A stretch of 64,000 nucleotides of DNA, from the NCBI RefSeq assembly GCF_004027225.2, contig NC_044298.2:1117922-1181921 (forward strand), written 5' to 3'. Shown here piece by piece: positions 9,682 through 21,033 of the stretch. The notes beneath the pieces are model-generated. The model searched no databases, was not told where the DNA came from, and saw only the letters and a list, made by a program, of their open reading frames with translations. Positions within the stretch are counted from its first letter, which is position 1; each line of letters starts with the position of its first letter. The DNA is from Strigops habroptila (taxonomy: Eukaryota; Chordata; Aves; Psittaciformes; Psittacidae). The translations under genes were made by a program, and so were the position numbers.

Positions 9682-11534
9682 TGGCTCCATCCGAGCCCCC
9701 TGGGATCACCTCCTGCTCCTCCACAGCTTCCTGCTTCTCCCCAATCCCATTGCCAAGCCCTGCCCCGAGCCCCAGCTTGCCCCGGCGCACCCTGGTCTCC
9801 CAGAGCCATGCCAGGGTGTGATCGGGGTGGGAAGACCCTATGGGTGGGAGTTGGGGGGTGCGAGGCCATTACAGCCTTGGGGGGGCTCCTCCTTGCCCTG
9901 CGCCATGCTATCCCTGCCTTCATCCTCACCTGCAAGCCCTTGCTGGGCAAGAAGCAATGGGATGGGCTTCTCCTCATCCAGGACATGAGTTCTGTCTGTT
10001 CTCAGCCCTCTGGGGCAGAAACCCCATCACGACCGGGACCTCATTCAAAGTGATGGGGTCTTCTATGGGATAAAGGGTGGCTTTCCCCTTGCCCAAGCTG
10101 GTGAAGGCTCTGCCCTGCTGGTGCTCTGGTCCTTCAGGCTCGGGGAGCGGCGCGGTCCCATCCGGGCAGCACCACCCGGGGTTATTTATTGCAGCAATAA
10201 AGAATGGAGGAGCAGCGGGTGATGCTGAGGCTCTGCCTTCCCTCCATGCACTGAGGGCATGTGGGGGGCCGAGGGAGGGGTCTGCCCTGTCCCCATCGCC
10301 CCCGACGTCCTGGGTTGCTGATAACGCCTGTCCCTGGGGCTGAGGGAGCCACCACAAGGTGTCAGCAGACACCGCGGCCTCCCAGCACCCCCCCCCTGCA
10401 GCTCCACAGCACCCAAACCCATTGCCTGCGGCGCTGGGTGCGGATGCTGCTGCCACACGCCACGGGGGACCCTCTCCATGTCCCCATCGAAGGGTCCATG
10501 CGGGCGCTACAGCCCCGCATCCATCCACTGGCTGCCCCATGTCCATGGGGTGCCTTGGGGATGCATCTCGGCACATGGCGTGTGCCCCCCCCGGGATGGG
10601 AAAGGCTTCGTGGCCGCGTGTGTGCCGGGATATCCCGGTGGGAAGCGCGCTGCAGCGGATCCCTGCGACATCCCCAGCGCTGGCATCAGCCCAGCAGCCC
10701 TGGCGCCTGCTGGGGATTTTCCACTGGGATCGGACTTATCCCTGAGTCTGCGAGCAGGGCATCGGCCCCCCCATGAGCTCCACTCCCATGGCAGCACCTT
10801 GGAGCCGGGGTCCCCTTCAAGCCATTCCCCCCCCCTGCTTCCCACCCCAAAGCAGGAGCATCGCTGGTTCCTGCAGCACCGGGGGTCCAGGACAAACCGG
10901 GGGTGTTCCCATGGGATGCGGTGAGCCGGGCAGGGCTGTGGCTGAGTCATGGTGCAGGAATCCCGCTGGGCGAGGGCAGGGCTGGTGACTCACAGGCTGG
11001 TTATGGGCTGAGTGGGGTTAGGCTGCACCCACTGCTCACACGGGATCCCAGGGATCCGGGATAGACTCTCATGGTGAGGGGTAACCAGCCCCCAACACCT
11101 CATTCCTGGATGCAGACTGGCTGCAGTGCATGGAAACAGTTCAGGATGTGTCCCCCCCCTTTCCTTGTGCAGGATGCAGGCATCCGGCTGGGATCTGAGC
11201 AGCCACAGCCCCTGTGTCCACGCTGGTTGAGGCCGGGCACATTATTCCCACTGTCTGGAGCAAGCATGGATGCATGGGGAGCCCAGCGGGATCAGGAGGG
11301 GCTGCTGCAGTGCACCAGCATGAGAGCACTGTGTGTCAGAGATAGGGTTGCATGGGCATGGGGTGGGTTGTGTGCCTGGGTCATCCCGTCCCTCCCCACC
11401 ACTGGAGAAGGTTTGTGGGTCAGGGGAGGGCTCTGAACCTGAAATAGGTTCCCCCCATTTGTCAAACCCACGCACTGAGGTTGGTGCCATGGCCAGGGAG
11501 CACCATCCATGACTCCACTGATGCTCTGCGCCAG
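9682..11534. other. S100A16 3' UTR and following intergenic stretch
   Basis: The first 520 bases are S100A16 3' UTR. From about 10202 to 11534 I find no S100 coding exon and no recognisable transposable element. This matters because the orphan exon at 11535 has no partner here. Confidence 0.6.
10196..10201 (+). terminator. S100A16 polyadenylation signal
   Basis: AATAAA about 515 bases after the S100A16 stop. Confidence 0.7.
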
Positions 11535-11690
11535 GAGCAACTGGATGAGTGCAGCATCTGGGTGCTGCTGAAGGACCTGGAGGACAACAACATGATGGAC
11601 TTCAAGGAGTATGTGGTCCTTCTGGGCTGCCTCACCATGCTCTGCGTTGACTTCTACACTGAGGCTCATGGCCCTGCCAGGCAGCAATAG
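11535..11690 (+). pseudogene. Orphan S100 last exon (S100A2/A3/A5-like relic)
   Basis: After a GCGCCAG acceptor the frame reads EQLDECSIWVLLKDLEDN, then DFKEYVVLLGCLTMLC and ends ARQQ with TAG at 11688-11690. It aligns residue by residue with the last exons of the S100A4-type genes next door (KQMDDAEFKRLMNDLDHD and so on), including the phase-0 start. The EF-hand loop is two residues short (EDNNMMDFKE), which should abolish calcium binding. An AATAAA follows at 11705-11710. No first coding exon is present upstream. Its place between S100A16 and S100A4 is where mammals have S100A2 and S100A3. It is open, so expression cannot be excluded, but a lone half-gene is most likely dead. Confidence 0.7.
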
Positions 11691-11710
11691 AGCCCCATGG
11701 CTCAAATAAA

Positions 11711-12373
11711 ACTACTGTCACCTCCCCAGCCCCCTGTGGAGCATGTTTGTTTGCTTGGGGTGGTGCTGGGGATCATCTGCCTTGGAGAGGCACCCCTTGG
11801 TATGGGGGACAATGCAGTGATGATAGAACCATGGAATGGTTTGGGTTGAAGGGAGATTAAAGCTCCTCCAGCTCCAACCCCCTGCCATGGGCAGGGACAC
11901 CTTCCACTAGAGCAGGTTGCTCCAAGCCCCTGTGTCCAACCTGGCCTTGAACACTGCCAGGGATGGGGCAGCCACAGCTTCTCCATTCAACCCATTCCAG
12001 TTTCCCACCACCCTCACAGGGAAGAGCTTCTTCCTTATATCCAACCTGAATCTCCCCTGTTTCAGTTTTAACCCATCACCCCTTGTCCTATCACTCTAGT
12101 CCCTAATGAAGAGTGATGGTTTAGGGAGGAAATGGGCTGAGAAGCCCCAAAGGATGCCCCAGCCCTTCCCATCCCTTGACTTGTGCCTCCATCCCCAGCC
12201 TCCCCAGTGGGGCCAGTGGCCTCTCCCAGCAGCACCAAATCCATCCACCACTTCCTAATGGGATCACACGGCTTGGTAGGCAAAAATGAGGTGTGGGTGA
12301 AAGCACCTGCATGGAGCTGTTGGGAAAGCCTGGAGGCAAGAGGGCTCCATGGGCTGTGCCACCACGGCTGGGC
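11711..12373. other. Intergenic before first S100A4-type gene
   Basis: Contains one CR1 fragment (11823-12112); the rest, about 260 bases before the TATA box, shows nothing else. Confidence 0.6.
11823..12112 (-). mobile_element. CR1 LINE 3' fragment
   Basis: Starts ATAGAACCATGGAATGG and runs through the CR1 landmarks CCTTCCACTAGAGCAGG and AACACTGCCAGGGATGG to the poorly conserved 5' side near TAGTCCCTAATGAAG. Confidence 0.9.
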
Positions 12374-12443
12374 TATAAATGCCCATCGAGCTCTGAGTGC
12401 AGCACCCTGGCTCCTCGCTGCTGCCTGGTCCCTGCTGACCCTG
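12374..12443 (+). promoter_or_regulatory. TATA promoter and exon 1 of first S100A4-type gene
   Basis: TATAAA at 12374-12379 in GGGCTATAAATGCC. Non-coding exon 1 runs from about 12404 to 12443 (ends GACCCTG) before a GTGAGT donor. The second copy at 15364 has a very similar box (CCTATAAATGCC), supporting promoter duplication with the gene. Confidence 0.8.
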
Positions 12444-12551
12444 GTGAGTCTCTTCTCCCCTTCCTCATCCATCACCCCTTGTGTCTGTAACATCATGGAT
12501 TAGGGCAGGGTGGTGGGAATTGGGCCCATCCCCACCCCAAGCCTACCCTGA

Positions 12552-13690
<1,139 letters not shown>

Positions 13691-13706
13691 TCCCATAGGG
13701 GCTTCC

Positions 13707-13712
13707 AATAAA
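13707..13712 (+). terminator. Polyadenylation signal, S100A4-type copy 1
   Basis: AATAAA only 17 bases after the stop codon. Confidence 0.8.
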
Positions 13713-15363
13713 AGCTTTCCCAAAGCCTGGCTTTGTGCTTGGAGTGACTCACATCTTCCTCCTGCTCCCTGGGATTTTCCGTGGTGCGAGTCAGCCCCAG
13801 GAAGCATCTGTTGGAAAAGCCTGAGCAAAATAACTCTGGCCCCAGGCAATGGATTGGGATAACCCCCACGTCCTCCCCCAGCCATCCTTGCTGGCTTGGG
13901 GAGAGGTTTAATGCATGTTGGGCTCAAATCCGAGCTTCCCTGGGCCTGGCTTGGCTTAAAGGTCAGCACCTCCCGTTGGGTTTGGGGAGGGAAAGCTGGG
14001 CTGGAGGAACCACAGCAAGATGCAAGGTCCACGCAAAGCACAGAAGCCAGAGAGTATCCCCAGCTTCACGCAGGGAAAAGCTGGAGGAGACCTTTGGGGT
14101 ATGGATAAGCCCACGGGGATCATCCCGAGCCTCCCAGGTTTACCACAGAGCCATGGTGAGCATCAGGTTATGATAATGCCTGGGGAGCTCAGGGCTTGTC
14201 CCCCTTCCACCTCCCCATTGCCACAGCAGAACGTGCTGCAGCCACTCTCCAGCCTGCCCCAGACCCCCAGAGAAACCATCCTAGATCCAAAAAGCCTTTA
14301 CCAAACCTCTCCATCATTGCATGGTAGAGCCAACCGTGAACCCCAAGTCCTCCCTGAGCCCCAAACTTCACGATGCCTCTTCCCAGAGCCTTTATAAAGA
14401 GCCCCCAGGGAGTGTCTGCCCCCCTCACAGTGATTTACACCACTTTGCACTGACTAATAGAGGGATGAGGTTCAGGTGTGTGCCTTTTTCTTGCCAAAAT
14501 GGTCCTTAAAGGACCCCCTGACCTGGGGAGGCTTCATCCCCTGGTTTTCCTCACTCTTCTCAAGCCTCATTTTTGGCTTCACACCCTCGTTTCCGGGCTC
14601 CAAAAGCTCAAGTTTAGCTCACAAAGTCTCCTTTTCAGATCCCAGTGCTTCATTTCTAGGCTCCAGCTAAAGATTTCTAGGCTCCAAGCAGCCTCTTGAG
14701 TGCCCAAACCCTCTTTTGGAGGCTCCAAACCCCTCTCAGAGGGCTCAGAGCCCCCTGTGGTCCTTTGTTCTTTATCCCAGGGGGTCTCAGGGACACTCGG
14801 GGTGTTTATCAGGGGGTTCCAAGCTTCCAGCTCCTGTTTTTCCCCTGCCACATGCCTGGGACACGCAGTCACCAGCATCGTTCCCCGTTACACAACGGGC
14901 TGTTGTGACTCACGGCCCTTGCACTTAGGAAACAGAAACCACTTGCAGCCGAGTTAAAAACAGAACAAACCCCCCCCCATCCCCAACCCAAACTCCAGCA
15001 CAACAACAAAACCATGGATAAACCCTGCGCGGGCTCCAAACATCCCTGGGGATGCTGCCAAAACCATTGTACGTGGCATCCTGCCCTGCAGCCCACCCCC
15101 TGCCCTCGCTGGCAGCGGTGGGGCGAGGTGCGCACCGCTCCCCTGCCTTCATCCCTTATCCTTAGGGATTCTCCTCCACCCCATCCAGCTCCATTTTGCT
15201 CTTTCCAACCCACTCGGCAGTGCAGAAACGGGATGCTTTGTGGGGGGCAGGGCTGCTCCCAGGGCTTTTCCTCTCCTCCTTTGCCAGCCAATGTCCAGGC
15301 AGGCGCTGGATCAGCATTGGTGCCTTCCCAGCCGGATAGCGAGGGAGGTGTCCCAGGCAGGCC
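13713..15363. other. Intergenic between the two S100A4-type genes
   Basis: About 1.65 kb. A loose repetition of GGCTCCA motifs occurs at about 14595-14740. No exon, RNA gene or recognised transposon. Confidence 0.6.
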
Positions 15364-15421
15364 TATAAATGCCGGCTTGCTCCTGCCCTGCCCATCCTTG
15401 ACTGTTCCGTTCAAGCTGCTG
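15364..15421 (+). promoter_or_regulatory. TATA promoter and exon 1 of second S100A4-type gene
   Basis: TATAAA at 15364-15369. Non-coding exon 1 from about 15394 to 15421 (ends AAGCTGCTG) with GTGAGT donor. Confidence 0.8.
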
Positions 15422-15681
15422 GTGAGTTGCTTTTTCCCTCTTTTCCCCCTTTATCCTGCTCTGCAGATGTTGCTAAAGGCACATCTGCCCCACCCCACAG
15501 TGGGTCCCCCTATAGAGGTTTTTCCCCAAGGCTCCTGCTGCAAGGAGCTGAGTTTGGAAGCTGGGAAGGAGAAGCTGCTGCTTCCCCCCATGTTCTCCCC
15601 TCTAACATGGCTTTTTTGGGGGTACCCAGCCTGGGAGGGTGAAACTAAGGAGGAAATGGTGATGCAGGAGCGGGGCACTGA

Positions 15682-16209
<528 letters not shown>

Positions 16210-16245
16210 GCATGGACCCTCCTGTTGTCTTCCTGATGCTCTTGT

Positions 16246-16251
16246 AATAAA
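16246..16251 (+). terminator. Polyadenylation signal, S100A4-type copy 2
   Basis: AATAAA 37 bases after the stop. Confidence 0.8.
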
Positions 16252-17280
16252 GGTTGCTTTAAACCCAGTGCTCTTGCCTGCTTTGCAATGGGGGGTTCTT
16301 GCGCCAGGGACACTGGAGAAAACCCAGTTTCCTTTCCATTTGCGTGATCCAGGTTCCGGATGAGAACGAGGAGTTTGGGCACCGTGTTCCCTGAGCCCTC
16401 GTAAAACACCCGTTAGGGTGAGTCAGTGGCAGGCTCTGCCCTGCAGCCCTGATAACTCCTTCGTGGCCAGGCAAGGCAGGAGCTTCCACAGGGATTAATG
16501 CCTCCGTGATAGCAGCGATGGGTGAAGAGCTCCTTGTTTTAACCATGATCACATGGAACCAGCATCTGTCCCCGTGGGGCAGGACCTGCCACGGGGGGAA
16601 GTCACCCGAGATGTTTGCCCCTTCCCCACCCCATGTGAATCCTCGTGGAACAGGGTTTTACTGCGTTCCTGCTCGGGGTGGGGTTATGGTGTGCAGAGCA
16701 GTGACTTCCCCATGCACCCAGCCAGCCCTCCGGGTACGGCTCAGCCCACAGCTATAAACACAAGGAGCAGCACAGCCACAGCCCTCACTTCCTGCTCATG
16801 TCTCTAAGCCTCCATTTCCTCCCTCTGATCCCCTTTTCCCCTCACTGAACAGCTGTGGGCAACCTGGGCTTGTGTGCTGGGGTCCAGATGTGCAGCAGGC
16901 CCCTTCCAGATGTAGAGCTGGATGTTCATCAGTGGCTCAGGACTTCACCAGTGGGACCTTCATCACTCTGCTCCCAGAGGCACTGGCGAGTGGAGATGTC
17001 ACAAAAGCTTCACTCTGTTGCTCCCATCACACCAGCCCTGGGGCTGAGTGTGGAAGCAGCCAGGAGCCACGTCTGGGCTGTGCCCCATGAGTCAACCTGC
17101 AGGCACCAGCCCCAGCTTGCTCCAACATCCTGGTGCAACACGATGGGGGGATGTGGGGCAACCCCCTGCCTGCTCGGGGCCAGACCCTGGGGGCTGCATT
17201 GGGCTGGGTCTGGAGGGGCAAGGTAAAGGATTGCAGAACATCCCCCTGGGTGGAGAGGGAACAATGCCCCTCACATCCCT
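16252..17280. other. Intergenic stretch holding a relic S100 promoter
   Basis: Contains a TATA box at 16753 but no intact coding exon. I looked for an MxxPLxQA..FHKYSG-type exon between the TATA box and the S100A6-like relic and found none. Confidence 0.6.
16753..16758 (+). promoter_or_regulatory. TATA box of the dead S100A6 gene (probable)
   Basis: TATAAA in CAGCTATAAACACAAGG, about 530 bases before the S100A6-like relic. Spacing and sequence resemble the promoters of the two S100A4-type genes to its left. Confidence 0.5.
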
Positions 17281-17289
17281 GTGCTGCCC

Positions 17290-17400
17290 ATAGCTGTGGC
17301 TTGGAATGGGCCTGGACCATAACAAAGACAAGGAGGTGAATTTCTAGGAGCATGTCACCATCCTGGGTGCTCTGGCCATGATCTGTAGTGGTGCACTGAA
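17290..17400 (+). pseudogene. S100A6: S100A6 last-exon relic
   Basis: Translates as TAVAWNGPGP in one frame but in the S100 frame as LGMGLDHNKDKEVNF, stop, EHVTILGALAMICSGALKEW. This matches mammalian S100A6 ([31 protein letters not shown]) with a TAG at 17345-17347 in place of the glutamine codon. The calcium loop is otherwise preserved. A CR1 copy follows directly at 17411 in what would be the 3' UTR. The position right of S100A4 is that of S100A6 in mammals. No first coding exon remains, so the gene is dead at this locus; an intact copy could exist elsewhere. Confidence 0.75.
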
Positions 17401-17410
17401 GGAATGGCAG

Positions 17411-17476
17411 AGGGCTGGAACTAGATGATCTTAAGGTCCTTTCCAACCTTAACTATTCTATGATTGTATGATTCTA
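17411..17476 (+). mobile_element. CR1 LINE 3' tail
   Basis: AGGGCTGGAACTAGATGATC, CTTTCCAACC and the terminal TATGATTGTATGATTCTA repeats mark the last 66 bases of a plus-strand CR1. Confidence 0.85.
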
Positions 17477-18237
17477 ATGCAGATATAGAGCTGGGCCGGC
17501 GGTGAGTTGAGGGGGCCTTTTGGGGTCCTTTTATAAGGACCTTTGTAAAGTTTTTTGTCATTTCCTACTATAAAGCTTTGTTGCTGTGTTCCTGGTCATT
17601 TGTGAACCTTAAATAGATTAAAACCTCATGGGCTGCACTGTTCTTTCTCTGGCTGGGGGGGTGCTCGTGTCCCCACAGATGGATCCTGTTGAGTGCTGCT
17701 GATGCTCTGCCCAGGACTCCCACCCAGGCCCTGCACCCTCAGCTTCACAAGGGCTGGTTTGCCAGGAGGCTGAGGTTGAAGCTCATCCCACTGCTCCCCC
17801 AGATGGAGGGTGAAGGGGTTGTTCTATGAACCTCAGCTTCTGAGGTCCAGCACTCACCCAAGCATCAGTATTAGGGAATAAAACATGCATCCATCCCTCC
17901 ACCTCACTGGAACACCCGAGGATGTGGCTGCACTGCGCTGGTGAAAGGGACCCCCGTGCAAGCCCTTGGCTCTTTTCTGCCTGATCTGTGAATAGCTGAA
18001 GCTGGCATGATGCTGTTCGCAGGCATCCCATCCTGCCTGCATCCATCCGCACCCTGTCACTGCCCTGCTGCTCTGCCCTCGGGGCTGTGCTGGCTCCATC
18101 CCTGCGGCACCAACATCCCAGCCCCACGGGCACTGAGCCATGGAGCAGATACCAACACCCCACAGCAGCTCTTGCATCGGAGTGTGGGCCCCAGGGCAGG
18201 GCATGTGCTGGGAGCAACCAGTGTGTGGGTAGAACAA

Positions 18238-18585
18238 TAGGATCATACAATGGTCGGGGTTGGAAGGGAGCTTAAAGCTCCTCCAGCTCCCCACGGGCAG
18301 GGACACCCTCCACGAGAGCAGGTTGCTCCAAGCCCCTGTGTCCAACCTGGCCTTGAACACTGCCAGGGATGGGGCAGCCACAGCTTCTCTGGGCACCCTG
18401 TGCCAGCGCCTCAGCACCCTCACAGGGAAGAGCTTCTGCTCAAGATCTCATCTCAGCCTCCCCTCTGGCAGGTTAAAGCCATTCCCCCTTGTCCTGTCCC
18501 TCCATCCCTTGTCCAAAGCCACTCTCCAGGTTTCCTTTAGCCCCTTTAAACAGTGGGAGCTGCTCTAAGGTCTCCCCTAAGTGGC
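18238..18585 (-). mobile_element. CR1 LINE 3' fragment
   Basis: TAGGATCATACAATGGTCGGG at the 3' end of the element, followed by all standard CR1 blocks to GAGCTGCTCTAAGGTCTCCC. Confidence 0.9.
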
Positions 18586-18668
18586 TTCCATGACAGGTTG
18601 GGCAGCAAATGGCAGCACGAGGACCCACAGCACATACTTGTCCCTTCTTCCCCACCCCACAGTGCACA

Positions 18669-18712
18669 CATAGAATGGTTTGGGTTGGAAAGGACCTTAA
18701 GACGATCTCCAT
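18669..18712 (-). mobile_element. Short CR1 tail
   Basis: ATAGAATGGTTTGGGTTGG through CCTTAAGACGATCTC: only about 44 bases of the CR1 3' end. Confidence 0.75.
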
Positions 18713-19622
18713 GGGCATGTCCCCTCCCATCTCCCCACGTGGCACAAGTACATCCCTTCACACTTCCCCACACGTGTCCTGTCACCGATGGTGCACCCGT
18801 GTCCCGCTGATGCCCTGCGTGGGTCCCCTTCCTGGAGAGGACGCGCCCGTCTCCATCACACAATCTGCCCCTTTGTTTCACTCTTTGGCAAGTCAAGCTT
18901 TGTTCTGGCATCATTAGCTCCTCAAACACCCGGATTAGGAGCTCACGGGGAGATGTTTCACCACCTCCTCCTTGAAACCCTTGACGGCTTCTTGTTGTGC
19001 CAGACTCATCAAGCACAGACTTGGCATGAAGGGCTTGGGCATCCTCATGTTCCTCACAGCCTCTTTACACCAAGACACATGGGGTTAAGCAGCCCCTGCC
19101 ATGCACTGGCAACACCATGGGGTGTCCCGTATTTTGGCAGCATCCCCCCAAAACTGGGAATAGGCGGGAATTCCCCATGATCTTGGTTATCATCAGGCAG
19201 CAATTACGGCTACCAGGAAATGCCACCTCCCAAGAGTGTTCCCGGCAGGTTGTCATGTCTGGATTTGGCAATCCCTTGGCTCCCTGGTTTGCCGTTGGAA
19301 ACGATTCAGGAGGGATCACTGGTTCTGATTATGGAGGGGTGATGGGGGTGGGATGTGCTGGCCAGTGGGATGGTGGGGGCACACGTCACACCTCCAGCCA
19401 AATTCAGCCACTTCAGGGCACATACAGGAGTGATGAATCCCATTCCCTATTGGGAAATAAGAGCATCATCCCACTGAAGACCCCTACCCAGCACCTTTTG
19501 TGTGATTCTGAAAAATTCCTCTTCCATCATCTCTTCAAAGACCCCCAAATTCTGGAGGAATGTCCCAGCTCCTGGGAATGCTGCTTCAGTGTCCCCAGTC
19601 CATGGCGCAGGCTCACTGCAAA

Positions 19623-20003
19623 TTCTGGAATGGTTTGGGTTGAAGGGAGCTTAAAGCTTCTCCAGTTCCAACCCCCTGCCATGGGCAGGGACACCTTCCA
19701 CTAGAGCAGGTTGCTCCAAGCCCCGTCCAACCTGGTCTTGAACACTGCCAGGGATGGGGCAGCCACAGCTTCTCTGGGCAACCCATTCCAGTTCCCCAGC
19801 ACCCTCACAGAGAAGAACTTCTTCCTTACATTCAACCCAAATCTCCCCTGTTTCAGACTGAACCCATCACCCCTTGTCCTGTCACTCCAGTCCCTGATGA
19901 AGGTCCCTCTCCAGCATCCTTGTAGCCCCCTCCAGACAATGGAAGCTGCTCTGAGGTCTCCACGCAGCTTCTCTTCTCCAGGCTGAACAGCCCCAATGTT
20001 CTC
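19623..20003 (-). mobile_element. CR1 LINE 3' fragment
   Basis: TCTGGAATGGTTTGGGTTG at left and CTCTTCTCCAGGCTGAACAG at right, minus orientation, about 380 bases. It ends 170 bases before the TATA box of the next gene. Confidence 0.9.
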
Positions 20004-20172
20004 TTTTGGCATCCCCTTGTTTTGATGCGTCCCCTCCCTCACTGACATGGGGAACGACCAGTTCCTGGAGCCAGAAATTGCTGCCTGGGCGTGCTGCGTG
20101 GCCTTGCACAATTCCCGAGGTTATCACCCCAAAGGGAATTGGAGGGTGTCACAAATCATAGCTCAGGGAGAG

Positions 20173-20258
20173 TATAAAAGAGCCCTCCCCTGCACCGCGC
20201 TGTCACTGCTCCTGCCTGCTCCGTCCCGCACAGCACCGTCCATAGACGTCAGCCCCAG
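20173..20258 (+). promoter_or_regulatory. TATA promoter and exon 1 of His-tail S100 gene
   Basis: TATAAA at 20173-20178 in GAGTATAAAAGAGCC. Exon 1 about 20204-20258 (ends GTCAGCCCCAG) with a perfect GTAAGT donor. Confidence 0.85.
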
Positions 20259-20395
20259 GTAAGTAGGTCCTTGCCAATGGTGGCTCCAGTATCCATGCTG
20301 CTGGAGGTGCCATTGGGATGAGCCCAATGCCACCGGGCTCCTGGAGCGAGCTATGATTGGGTTTGATGTTTTGTTGTCTGTCCCTTCCTAGCAAA

Positions 20396-20915
20396 ATGAA
20401 AACCGACCTGGAGCTCGCCTTGGAGTGCGCCATCAACATCTACCACCAGTATGCCATAAAGAACCCCATCGATGACTACCTGGACAAGTCTGAGTTCTCG
20501 CAGCTGCTGAAGGAGACTGCCAAGCCCTTCCTCCACAACACCATGCCGGTAAGAGCCAAGTGTGCGCCAGGCTTCAAGTCTTCAAGTTGCCTCATTGGGG
20601 CATGGGGGTGGCTGAGAGCTCCCAAAGCTCTTTTCCCCGAGGGTTTTCCTTACTCTGTCCATGTTTGTCCTGCTGCAGCCCAACATGTCTGCTGATGAGT
20701 ACATAAGCAAGCTCTTTGCCAAAGCCGACAGCAACCATGATGGTCGCCTCAAGTTCACCGAGTTCCTGACCACGCTGAATCTTGTAGTCATTGATGCCCA
20801 CAATAGGTCCCATGGGAGACACGACCACCATCATGATGCCAGTCATGGCCATGATCATGGCCACGACCATGGCCATGACCATGGCCACGACCATGGCCAC
20901 GGTCCCAGAAAGTGA
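20396..20915 (+). CDS. Calgranulin-type S100 with histidine-rich tail
   Basis: Probable secreted or cytosolic calcium- and zinc-binding S100 of the A7/A8/A9/A12 branch. Coding exons 20396-20548 (51 residues, MKTDLELALECAINIYHQYA to LHNTMP) and 20679-20915 (78 residues, PNMSADEYISKLFAKADSNH to GPRK, stop TGA). Total 129 residues, about 30 more than a usual S100. The canonical loop is residues 68-79 (DSNHDGRLKFTE). His17 and Asp27, plus the H92-x-x-x-H96 pair, match the transition-metal site of S100A8/A9/A12. After residue 96 the tail is almost only His, Asp and Gly, with the tetrapeptide GHDH repeated four times (about residues 108-123). An upstream in-frame ATG at 20357 is inside the intron and was not used; the acceptor TTCCTAG at 20391 fixes the start. 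I do not recognise a one-to-one mammalian orthologue. Confidence 0.9.
20843..20905 (+). repeat. 12-bp coding minisatellite (GHDH tail)
   Basis: Unit GGCCA(T/C)GA(C/T)CAT repeated about 4.5 times in frame within the last exon of the His-tail S100 gene; copies differ only at third codon positions. Confidence 0.9.
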
Positions 20916-21027
20916 AGTGCTTCCCAGAGTGACTGAGCCCATGGGATTGTGCTTTTCCAGCAGCATCATCCCTTCCATTTGCCCATCAGCACAAACCTGT
21001 AACCAAAGCTTCTGCCTATGTCATTGA

Positions 21028-21033
21028 AATAAA
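21028..21033 (+). terminator. Polyadenylation signal, His-tail S100 gene
   Basis: AATAAA 113 bases after the stop. Confidence 0.8.

Larger units (their letters stand above)
17477..20172. other. Intergenic between S100A6 relic and His-tail S100 gene
   Basis: About 2.7 kb. Three CR1 fragments (18238, 18669, 19623) are listed separately; no gene is seen in the rest. Confidence 0.6.
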
